From Legionellaceae bacterium (lineage in GTDB: Bacteria; Pseudomonadota; Gammaproteobacteria; Legionellales; Legionellaceae), in contig CANNJI010000003.1 of assembly GCA_947504875.1 (NCBI GenBank), positions 1 through 52,766 of the forward strand: a stretch of DNA of 52,766 nt, given 5' to 3'. The notes below the pieces were generated by a model. It was not told where the DNA came from and searched no databases. It worked only from the letters and a program-made list of their open reading frames with translations. The translations under genes and the position numbers were made by a program. How positions within the stretch are numbered: position 1 is the first letter of the stretch; each line of letters starts with the position of its first letter. Shown here piece by piece: positions 17,182 through 24,366 of the stretch.

Positions 17182-17779
17182 ATTGCACTCCCCCTTAAAA
17201 TGAATGGGTATTCTAGTTTAAAGAAAGGAAGCTGTGAATAAGCGATAGTATAGAGGTGCTAAAAACCGTGTATAAATAGATTAAAAATGCAACATATATG
17301 ATCTATTCATAACAAATCATGTTCTCATACATAATATTCAAACAGCCTTTGAAAAACATAACCAAATGATTTATATGAATAAATAAAAGTTATAAACAGA
17401 AAACTGAATACTTATAATAATCATTAATAAATAACTTAATATATTATTATTATAAGAGCCAGACTAAAACAAAAAAATGATATCTATCTTAGATAAATAA
17501 TATCTTGTAGATAAACATAGAATTAAGGGACAGTTACTGTGTGTATAACTATGCTATTAAAAAAAATATACATTGATACATCAAATTAAATACCAACTCA
17601 TTACATGCTAGACCACAAGATTAAAATAACGTAACAGGTTAATTATTATGATATTTTATGACTTACGCACAGAAAAAAAGTGCTTAATAAAAAAAATAAG
17701 GTATTTAAATTACTTTATAATAATAATACGACAACATTTCTTGCTGTCTAAAATTAATTGATTGATCGTGCGCGAGTGT
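17182..17779. other. oriC: Candidate chromosomal origin (oriC) between dnaA and rpmH
   Basis: This roughly 600-base gene-free, AT-rich region lies between divergent dnaA and rpmH, the standard gammaproteobacterial origin neighbourhood. Two perfect DnaA boxes (TTATNCACA or its complement) are seen: TGTGAATAA at 17233-17241 and TGTGTATAA at 17540-17548. Three one-mismatch boxes lie at 17267-17275 (CGTGTATAA), 17390-17398 (TTATAAACA) and 17663-17671 (TTACGCACA). A nearly pure A+T stretch (about 17400-17460 and 17680-17730) could be the unwinding element. Two parS-like sites in recF support the assignment. Confidence 0.75.
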
Positions 17780-17808
17780 TTGACAAAAGGTTGTTTTTTT
17801 CTTATGAT
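17780..17808 (+). promoter_or_regulatory. Strong sigma70 promoter for rpmH-rnpA
   Basis: A perfect TTGACA (17780-17785), a 17-base spacer and TATGAT (17803-17808) precede rpmH by about 32 bases. This is the best promoter match in the window and would drive rpmH, rnpA, yidD and yidC. Confidence 0.85.
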
Positions 17809-17839
17809 TGCCGACTCTTAAAAGATTGATAGGTTTAAT

Positions 17840-17974
17840 ATGAAACGTACTTTCCAACCCAGTAACTTAAAACGTAAACGCGATCATGGATTTCGTGCTC
17901 GTATGGCAACTCGTGCAGGTCGATTACTGATTAATCGTCGTCGTGCTAAAGGCCGAAAACGTTTAACAGCTTAA
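17840..17974 (+). CDS. rpmH: 50S ribosomal protein L34
   Basis: This 44-residue, very basic protein begins [20 protein letters not shown] and contains [20 protein letters not shown] before the end RLTA. This is the diagnostic L34 sequence with no changes in the core. It is the first gene after the strong promoter and one base before rnpA. L34 is a late-assembling component of the large ribosomal subunit. Confidence 0.98.
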   Translation: MKRTFQPSNLKRKRDHGFRARMATRAGRLLINRRRAKGRKRLTA

Positions 17975-17975
17975 C

Positions 17976-18323
17976 GTGTATTGTTTTAATAAAACACAAC
18001 GACTATTGCAAAAAAGCGAATATGACGCTGTATTTAAAAAAGCAAAAAAGATAAGCACCTCAAGTTTTACATTGTTATATTGTGAAAACACAATCGGGCA
18101 TGCAAGGCTTGGGCTTATCTTATCAAAAAAAAATATAGCAAAAGCACATAATCGAAATCGAGTTAAGCGCATCGTTCGTGAAGCGTTTAGATTGAAAAAA
18201 AATATTCCCGCAGTTGATATTGTAGTTTTAGCAAAACATGGCATTGCAAAAATCGAAAAAAATGACCTTGCAGAGCAAATGGAAAAATTATGGCCCAAAT
18301 TAAGTGCTATACACGAAAAATAA
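17976..18323 (+). CDS. rnpA: Ribonuclease P protein component
   Basis: RnpA is the protein subunit of RNase P, which trims the 5' leaders of tRNAs. The signature AHNRNRVKRIVREAFRL is complete, and LGLILSKKNIAKA precedes it as usual. The start is GTG at 17976, one base after the rpmH stop; no suitable ATG exists near the N-terminus (YCFNKTQRLLQKSEYDAVF matches the family start region). Its end overlaps yidD by 34 bases, the conserved arrangement. The length is 115 residues. Confidence 0.95.
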   Translation: MYCFNKTQRLLQKSEYDAVFKKAKKISTSSFTLLYCENTIGHARLGLILSKKNIAKAHNRNRVKRIVREAFRLKKNIPAVDIVVLAKHGIAKIEKNDLAEQMEKLWPKLSAIHEK

Positions 18324-18538
18324 TTTGTCTGCCGATAAAATTTTATCAATATGTCATAAGTCCTTATCTTGGCCAACGGTGCAAATTTTATCCCAGTTGT
18401 TCGGAATATGCTGTTCTTTCAATTACTCATCGTGGCGTTATCAAAGGGATGAGTCTTGCTCTCGTACGTTTACTTCGATGTAATCCATGGGCAATTGGTG
18501 GTTATGATCCAGTTTTATCAAAAAAAGAGAATATTTAA
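18290..18538 (+). CDS. yidD: Membrane protein insertion efficiency factor YidD
   Basis: YidD is a small membrane-associated protein that aids YidC-dependent insertion. The family core is seen as [25 protein letters not shown] and the C-terminal [15 protein letters not shown]. It has 82 residues. It overlaps rnpA at its start and yidC at its end (TAATG), as in most gammaproteobacteria. Confidence 0.95.
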   Translation: MAQIKCYTRKIICLPIKFYQYVISPYLGQRCKFYPSCSEYAVLSITHRGVIKGMSLALVRLLRCNPWAIGGYDPVLSKKENI

Positions 18539-20214
18539 TGGATATGCGACGATTAATTATAGGTATTGGTTTAGGCTTAGTTAGTTATACTTTATGGACT
18601 AATTGGCAGGCAGAACATCCCATGGTTTATAACCCGCCAACAGTGGTTAAAACACAAAGCAATGATCAATTATTACCCGAATTTTCAAAAAATCAGTCGT
18701 CATCCCTTGAAACAACAAATAATGACACTGTAATTATCAGTGAACCATCAAACACAATTGATGTTAAAACTGATGTTTTTTCTCTAAAAATAGATCTTAA
18801 ACAAGGCGATTTGATAGGCGCTGAACTCTTGAAATATCCGTTTCAAGTTGATGACAAAAACACACCATTCCCTTTGCTAATGGATGGAGAAAATACACGA
18901 TATGTTGCAAACAGCAGTTTGTTTATTGTTAATAATGGATTGGTTAAACCCATTGATTTTAAATTTAAAAGCCAACAAACCGCTTACGCGTTGAATGCTA
19001 ATCAAAATGAATTAGTTGTAACCTTGGAAGGCAAAACATCCACTGGATTAACAGCTTATAAAGATTTTACGTTTAAAAAAGGAAGTTATTTAATAGATAT
19101 TACGTATCGTATTAAAAACGAACAAAGTCATGTGTGGAATGGTTATATGAGCACACAACTTTTACGTAAAGCGCCCGCAGAAGATAAATCGAGTCCTATG
19201 CACGTAGGTTCATATACAGGAGCATCTTACTCTAATCCTGCGCATCACCGGTACCAGAAAGTTACATTTAAAGATATGGATAAGCATAATTTAGATGTTG
19301 ATGTTAAAAATGGCTGGATTGCAATGCAACAACGCTATTTTCTCACGGCGTTTATACCCGATACAAATATAAATAATAATTTTTATACACGCTCATCACA
19401 GGACAGTTACACCATTGGTATTGTTAGTAAACCCATTGTTCTTAAACCTTTAGAAGAGCAGCGTATACAGACTCAGTTATATGTAGGACCTGAAATTGCA
19501 GATGATCTAAAACAAATTGCTCCGAGTTTAGATTTGACGATCGATTATGGCTGGTTATGGTTTGTAGCATCCTTTTTATTTTCCTTAATGAAATGGATTT
19601 ATGGTTTTGTTGGTAATTGGGGATGGTCGATCGTATTGGTGACATTGATTGTAAAAATAGCATTTTATCGTTTACAATCAAAAAGTTATCGTTCAATGGC
19701 AGGCATGCGACAATTACAACCTAAATTACAAGCATTGCGTGAGCGTTATGGTGATGATAAAGCTAAAATAAGTCAGGCAACCATGGAGCTTTATCGACAA
19801 GAAAAAGTTAATCCGCTGTCTGGATGTTTGCCTTTGATCGTTCAATTTCCTGTAATGATAGCGTTGTATTGGGTGATGATTGAAAGTGTTGAGTTAAGAC
19901 AGGCTCCTTTTATTCTATGGATTCAAGATTTAGCAGCACCAGATCCCTACCATGTGCTCCCACTGATTATGGGGATCACCATGTTTATTCAACAAAAGCT
20001 TAATCCTGCGCCACCGGATCCAATGCAAGCTAAAATCATGATGTTTTTCCCTGTTTTATTGACTGTACTCTTTTGGAACTTTCCATCAGGATTGGTATTG
20101 TATTGGACAGTTAATAATACATTAACAGTCTTACAGCAATGGTATATCACCAAAAAATTTGGTGATCAAAAAGAAACAAAAAAATCAAAAAAAACCTTAG
20201 CTGTGGTTAAGTAA
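18538..20214 (+). CDS. yidC: Membrane protein insertase YidC
   Basis: YidC inserts and folds inner-membrane proteins alone or with SecYEG. An N-terminal membrane anchor (residues 3-20) is followed by a large periplasmic beta domain typical of Gram-negative YidC. The conserved C-terminal insertase core begins at [20 protein letters not shown]. It includes the [19 protein letters not shown] cytoplasmic loop and [13 protein letters not shown] with the last helices. The length of 558 residues is typical. It overlaps yidD and is followed by mnmE after five bases. Confidence 0.97.
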   Translation: MDMRRLIIGIGLGLVSYTLWTNWQAEHPMVYNPPTVVKTQSNDQLLPEFSKNQSSSLETTNNDTVIISEPSNTIDVKTDVFSLKIDLKQGDLIGAELLKYPFQVDDKNTPFPLLMDGENTRYVANSSLFIVNNGLVKPIDFKFKSQQTAYALNANQNELVVTLEGKTSTGLTAYKDFTFKKGSYLIDITYRIKNEQSHVWNGYMSTQLLRKAPAEDKSSPMHVGSYTGASYSNPAHHRYQKVTFKDMDKHNLDVDVKNGWIAMQQRYFLTAFIPDTNINNNFYTRSSQDSYTIGIVSKPIVLKPLEEQRIQTQLYVGPEIADDLKQIAPSLDLTIDYGWLWFVASFLFSLMKWIYGFVGNWGWSIVLVTLIVKIAFYRLQSKSYRSMAGMRQLQPKLQALRERYGDDKAKISQATMELYRQEKVNPLSGCLPLIVQFPVMIALYWVMIESVELRQAPFILWIQDLAAPDPYHVLPLIMGITMFIQQKLNPAPPDPMQAKIMMFFPVLLTVLFWNFPSGLVLYWTVNNTLTVLQQWYITKKFGDQKETKKSKKTLAVVK

Positions 20215-20219
20215 GTGTC

Positions 20220-21554
20220 GTGGATACCATAGTTGCGATTGCTACACCCCCTGGATTTGGAGGTGTAGCGGTTATTCGATTATCCGGACCGCTTGCATAT
20301 TCTATCGCTATTCATCTTACTAAAAAGCAATCACTATCCATTCGCCAAGCTCACTATTGTTCCTTTTATGATACGCAGGGTGATTGTATCGATAAAGGGT
20401 TGGTTCTCTATTTTAAAAGTCCTCATTCGTTTACGGGAGAGGATGTGGTTGAGTTACAGGGACATGCATCACCCATTGTTTTGCAACACCTTTTATCGTT
20501 ATGTCTATCTTTAGGTGCTCGTTTAGCAAAACCCGGTGAGTTTTCTGAGCGGGCTTTTTTAAACAATAAAATCGATTTAGCACAAGCTGAAGCCATTGCG
20601 GATTTGATTCATGCGAGCTCTCAAACGGCTGCCCGACTAGCCATGAGATCACTTGACGGTGTTTTTTCTAAACGCATCAATAGTTTAAGCCAGCAGATTG
20701 TAAATCTTCGACTTTATGTTGAGGCAGCAATCGATTTTCCAGAAGAAGACATTGATTTTTTGAATGATGGAAAAATAGCTTCTGCATTATCTGAACTTTT
20801 AAATTCTCTGACATTACTGCGTATGCAATCAACGCAAGGTGCCTTGTTAAGAGAAGGAGCAACCTTGGTTATTGCTGGACGGCCTAACGTTGGTAAATCA
20901 ACGTTAATTAATGCGCTTTCGGGACGTGATGTTGCAATTGTCACCGACATTCCTGGTACAACGCGTGATATCATGCGAGAAAAAATTTTATGTGATGATA
21001 TCCCGCTAAACATCATTGACACAGCTGGATTACGTCAAACCGATGATAGGGTAGAACAAGAAGGGATTAAACGCGCTTGGCAAGCACTTGCTGATGCAGA
21101 CTGCGTTTTATTAATGACTGATCATATCAATAAAGAATCCACGAATGGACTTAGCGCTGAAATTCAAATGGCACTGCCTCCTGATGTTACTATTCTTCAT
21201 GTCATGAATAAAATAGACATCATTCATCCCCCTGCTCAACATGATAATAATACGGTTTATATTTCAGCCAAAACGGGTGAAGGATTTGATGTGTTAAGAG
21301 ACAGGATAAAAAAATCTCTCGGCTTTCAACTCAGTGAAGGATTGTTTTTTGCAAGACAACGGCACCTAGACGCACTGGACAAAGCGCTTTATTATTTAAA
21401 CGCAGGGATGAATCAAGTTCATATTAATCGTGCATTTGAGTTATTGGCTGATGATTTACGATGTGCTCATGAGGCACTTTCTGAAATTACAGGAGAGTTT
21501 ACTTCAGATGATTTGCTAGGCGAAATTTTTTCAAGTTTTTGTATTGGCAAGTAA
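20220..21554 (+). CDS. mnmE: tRNA modification GTPase MnmE
   Basis: MnmE works with MnmG to modify the wobble uridine (cmnm5U/nm5U family) of certain tRNAs. The N-terminal formyl-THF-binding domain begins [20 protein letters not shown]. The GTPase domain has G1 [15 protein letters not shown]2/G3 IPGTTRD and [10 protein letters not shown], and G4 NKID. The C-terminal CIGK with the catalytic cysteine is intact. The start is GTG at 20220. At 444 residues the length is normal. The yidC-mnmE order is the usual one near oriC. Confidence 0.97.
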   Translation: MDTIVAIATPPGFGGVAVIRLSGPLAYSIAIHLTKKQSLSIRQAHYCSFYDTQGDCIDKGLVLYFKSPHSFTGEDVVELQGHASPIVLQHLLSLCLSLGARLAKPGEFSERAFLNNKIDLAQAEAIADLIHASSQTAARLAMRSLDGVFSKRINSLSQQIVNLRLYVEAAIDFPEEDIDFLNDGKIASALSELLNSLTLLRMQSTQGALLREGATLVIAGRPNVGKSTLINALSGRDVAIVTDIPGTTRDIMREKILCDDIPLNIIDTAGLRQTDDRVEQEGIKRAWQALADADCVLLMTDHINKESTNGLSAEIQMALPPDVTILHVMNKIDIIHPPAQHDNNTVYISAKTGEGFDVLRDRIKKSLGFQLSEGLFFARQRHLDALDKALYYLNAGMNQVHINRAFELLADDLRCAHEALSEITGEFTSDDLLGEIFSSFCIGK

Positions 21555-21587
21555 AATGTACCCCGTATATTTAAGGATACAAAAGGA

Positions 21588-22055
21588 ATGAACATAAGGT
21601 TAAATAATGAATGCCTAAAAAAAACAACCATTATTTTTTGGACATTCTGGTGGTTGATTGCATTATGGACAGATATAACAGGTGCGTTAGCGCATTTTAA
21701 AATGCTTAATGCGAGCTGGGCACCGGATATAAATTATTCAAATCTAGAACATTCATTACGCATGTACAATGTTCCAGCTTGGCTTTCCCTCGTTTTATTC
21801 ATTGGAATTTTAGTCTACTCAGTGATTGCAACAGCTTTTTTTTGTTGGGCAAGTTTAGGATTAAGGCGTGATTATAAAGTCTGGATAAACAGAGCCAATC
21901 GTGCGCATATTGTTGCACTGACATATTGGTTTTTGTTTTTTCTGGCGGACCAAGTGGTCATGAAATTTGACCTTGAGCAAAATCATATGGTTCAAGGAGG
22001 GTTTCAACTGTTAACTTTCTTTTTACTTTATCTATTACCCAATGACGATATTTAG
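21588..22055 (+). CDS. Small four-helix membrane protein, unknown
   Basis: This 155-residue protein has about four hydrophobic segments (near residues 12-32, 63-90, 105-122 and 135-150) separated by short polar loops. It has no signal for export of a domain and I recognise no family. AAAGGA lies just before the ATG. It follows mnmE by 33 bases on the same strand and could be read through from it. An integral inner-membrane role is all that can be said. Confidence 0.6.
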   Translation: MNIRLNNECLKKTTIIFWTFWWLIALWTDITGALAHFKMLNASWAPDINYSNLEHSLRMYNVPAWLSLVLFIGILVYSVIATAFFCWASLGLRRDYKVWINRANRAHIVALTYWFLFFLADQVVMKFDLEQNHMVQGGFQLLTFFLLYLLPNDDI

Positions 22056-22206
22056 GGTAATTTCAATAGGTAATAGCGTATTTCACACGGCTTACGCATG
22101 AAATGAATTTTACTCGTGCGTGGGAAAGTTGCAAAAAATTTGAGTCGTGTCATGATTGTCTATATCATGATCTTAATTAATATCACCATCATTAAAAGGA
22201 TAGTTA

Positions 22207-23178
22207 ATGATTTATTCAACCATTCTTGAGGTTATTGGGAAAACGCCCATTGTTAAAATTAATCATCTTTCGGATAAGCTCAGTTGTAATGTTTATGTGA
22301 AATGCGAGTTTTTAAATCCAGGCGGATCAATTAAAGATAGAATTGGTTTTGAGATGGTTAAAAAAGCTCAAGAATCTGGGCGAATTAAACCTGGTGATAC
22401 CTTAATTGAACCTACTTCCGGTAATACGGGTATTGGTATCGCCCTAGCAGGTGCCGTTCTTGGATATCATGTGATCATTACCATGCCTAATAAAATGAGC
22501 CATGAAAAACAAGTAGTGCTTGAACGATTGGGTGCGACAATTTATCGTACTCCCTCAGAAGCAGCATCGTCAGATCCCGACAGTCATATTTCGCTTGCAA
22601 AAAAATTACAGCAACAAATTCCTCATGCACATATTTTAGATCAGTATGCTAATCCAGCTAACCCCAATGCGCATCAATATGGAACGGCACAAGAAATTAT
22701 TGGTGAGTTCAAAACGTTAGATATGATTGTTGCTGGTGTAGGCACAGGAGGAACAATTACCGGTCTTGCTCGTGGTTTAAAAAAGCATTATTCATCAATA
22801 CAAGTCGTTGGTGTTGACCCCTATGGATCAATTTTAGGTGGTGGTGATGAGATAAACCCATATGCAGTTGAGGGGATTGGCTACGATTTTTTCCCTGAGG
22901 TATTGGATAATAGTTTGGTTGATACCTATATTAAGGTGAATGATAATAATAGTTTATTGATGGCCCGAAGGCTTATTCGTGAAGAAGGATTGTTAGTTGG
23001 AGGTTCAAGCGGCGCTGCCATGTGGGCCGCATTAGAGGCTGCAAAAACATTGAAAACCGGACAAAATTGTTTAGTTATTTTACCCGATTCGATTCGTAAT
23101 TATTTATCAAAATTTGCCAATGATGAATGGATGCAATCGCAAGGATTTTTATCTTATAGTGCCGTTCAGATGACTTGA
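22207..23178 (+). CDS. Cystathionine beta-synthase-type PLP enzyme
   Basis: This fold-type II PLP enzyme acts in sulfur amino-acid metabolism. The PLP lysine is in NPGGSIKDRIG, the phosphate/substrate loop is PTSGNTGIG, and GVGTGGTITG binds the cofactor phosphate. The stretches VEGIGYDF, RTPSEAASSDPDSHIS and ILPDSIRNYLSKF resemble the catalytic core of eukaryote-type cystathionine beta-synthase more than CysK. At 323 residues it lacks both the heme domain and the C-terminal Bateman (CBS-pair) regulatory domain. It could also act as an O-acetylserine/O-phosphoserine sulfhydrylase. AAAGGA precedes the ATG. Its last codons and stop lie inside a palindromic repeat. Confidence 0.82.
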   Translation: MIYSTILEVIGKTPIVKINHLSDKLSCNVYVKCEFLNPGGSIKDRIGFEMVKKAQESGRIKPGDTLIEPTSGNTGIGIALAGAVLGYHVIITMPNKMSHEKQVVLERLGATIYRTPSEAASSDPDSHISLAKKLQQQIPHAHILDQYANPANPNAHQYGTAQEIIGEFKTLDMIVAGVGTGGTITGLARGLKKHYSSIQVVGVDPYGSILGGGDEINPYAVEGIGYDFFPEVLDNSLVDTYIKVNDNNSLLMARRLIREEGLLVGGSSGAAMWAALEAAKTLKTGQNCLVILPDSIRNYLSKFANDEWMQSQGFLSYSAVQMT

Positions 23179-23256
23179 TGAACAGGTAAGCGCGCTTTGT
23201 CTGAGCATAGCGAGTTGAGCGCGCTTAGTCGGTCATCAAGTCATTTGTACGGCACT
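23158..23256. repeat. Dispersed hairpin element overlapping the CBS-type gene 3' end
   Basis: Arms 23170-23195 and 23219-23244 are inverted copies matching at 22 of 26 bases, starting ATGACTTGATGA. An outer pair, AGTGCCGT (23158-23165) and ACGGCACT (23249-23256), extends the stem. The left arm recurs at 4325-4350. The element supplies the last six codons (SAVQMT) and the TGA of the upstream gene. A REP- or MITE-like origin is inferred. Confidence 0.8.
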
Positions 23257-23295
23257 GTATATAGTATTCACGAGCGCTCAATTTTAAGGGAATAT

Positions 23296-24003
23296 ATGAT
23301 GAGGACTGTTATTCAATGCATCTTATGCTGTTTTGTCTTACAAAATGCCATTGCTGGCAGTATAGAGAATTTACGTAATCAGCGTTATTGTGAGATTTTA
23401 ATACAAAATGAGCTGCTGTCTTTGTCGGTTTATAATACGCTTGGGTTGAATCAGTGCCCGGAACATGTGTGGAAAAAACTAACGTCTGAATCTATTAAAA
23501 AAGATAGAGATGCATGGTTTGTGTATTTAAATGGCCCTCGCCATTGGGTGATAGATGGTCTAAAAAACTCTAAGCTTATTAATACCAAGATTGAAGATTT
23601 TGATGGTTTACAGGCGCGAGAAGCTGGCGTCGTTAAATTGTCGTTTTGGGATTTGTTTTCGAGGTCAAAACGATATTACAGGCAAAGAACGGTTGATCGC
23701 TCAACCACATGGGTCTATTCAGCGCACCAACCTGTTTATGCGTTAATCGACGCAGAGGGGGCCGTTTATGTTATGCAATCATATAGTCTTCAACAACGAC
23801 CCCAAACCTTAGAAAGCTTAGCGGACCTTGGATTAGCTTTGAAACAGCTTCCTAAAGGTTGGCGCTTTTGTACAGGGACATTACCCAAAACCGGTTATTT
23901 GATTGCAGCTGATGGCAAAGCAGTGGTTGTTCAAGATGAATTCTTGAATACTTATCAATTACAAGTCGATCCTAACTTTTTGAATGGGGTAAAATGCAAG
24001 TAA
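23296..24003 (+). CDS. Secreted protein of unknown function
   Basis: The ATG at 23296 (MMRTVIQCILCCFVLQNAIAG) has AAGGG six bases before it and gives a clear signal peptide. The longer frame from 23197 would begin inside the palindromic repeat and bury the signal, so it is rejected. The mature protein of about 215 residues has no motif I recognise. Two aromatic-rich blocks are notable: DAWFVYLNGPRHWVIDGL and WVYSAHQPVYALIDAEGAVY. It heads the accessory stretch that also holds the 33-residue-repeat protein. Confidence 0.65.
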   Translation: MMRTVIQCILCCFVLQNAIAGSIENLRNQRYCEILIQNELLSLSVYNTLGLNQCPEHVWKKLTSESIKKDRDAWFVYLNGPRHWVIDGLKNSKLINTKIEDFDGLQAREAGVVKLSFWDLFSRSKRYYRQRTVDRSTTWVYSAHQPVYALIDAEGAVYVMQSYSLQQRPQTLESLADLGLALKQLPKGWRFCTGTLPKTGYLIAADGKAVVVQDEFLNTYQLQVDPNFLNGVKCK

Positions 24004-24005
24004 AA

Positions 24006-24254
24006 TTTTTGCAACAGAGCCCAACAGTGTTGTCCCATCTAAAATGAATTGAAGTTAATCAGCTAGCACTGTTCTGCGGGACCGGGCACATAGGACCGCA
24101 AAGGAAAGGCCTTCCCCCTGATTATAATTCGGGTGCATCCTACGGAGGCGCTATATACTCAGAAAAAGTAGAGCTTTGCCCTTATCATCATCTCGCAGCG
24201 AAGCTCTTCATGTTTGCACCCTCAGAAAATACTTGTCGGCTCCGTTGCAAAAAA
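24006..24254. repeat. Pair of IS6-type ends facing outward, with decayed DNA between
   Basis: TTTTTGCAACAGAGCC (24006-24021) and GGCTCCGTTGCAAAAA (24238-24253) are inverted copies matching at 15 of 16. They resemble the GGCTCTGTTGCAAA end of IS6-family elements as I recall it. Their orientation is outward, so the 216 bases between them are not an intact IS. They look like the facing ends of two lost elements. Nothing coding was found in 24004-24363. Confidence 0.45.
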
Positions 24255-24366
24255 TCGGTGTTGTCGCAAAAGTTTTCCCGCCTACGTGTCTCGCCATATC
24301 TTTACCCATAAGCATGATTAGTCACTATGGTATATAATTAATCAAAAGTCCTGTTTGGAGTGAGTG

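Noticed and set aside
22207-23178. Calling the PLP gene cysK
   Set aside because: Several signature stretches fit cystathionine beta-synthase better. I kept the broader call and no gene symbol.
23197-23295. N-terminal extension of the secreted protein
   Set aside because: The extension lies in the palindromic element and would mask a clear signal peptide preceded by AAGGG.
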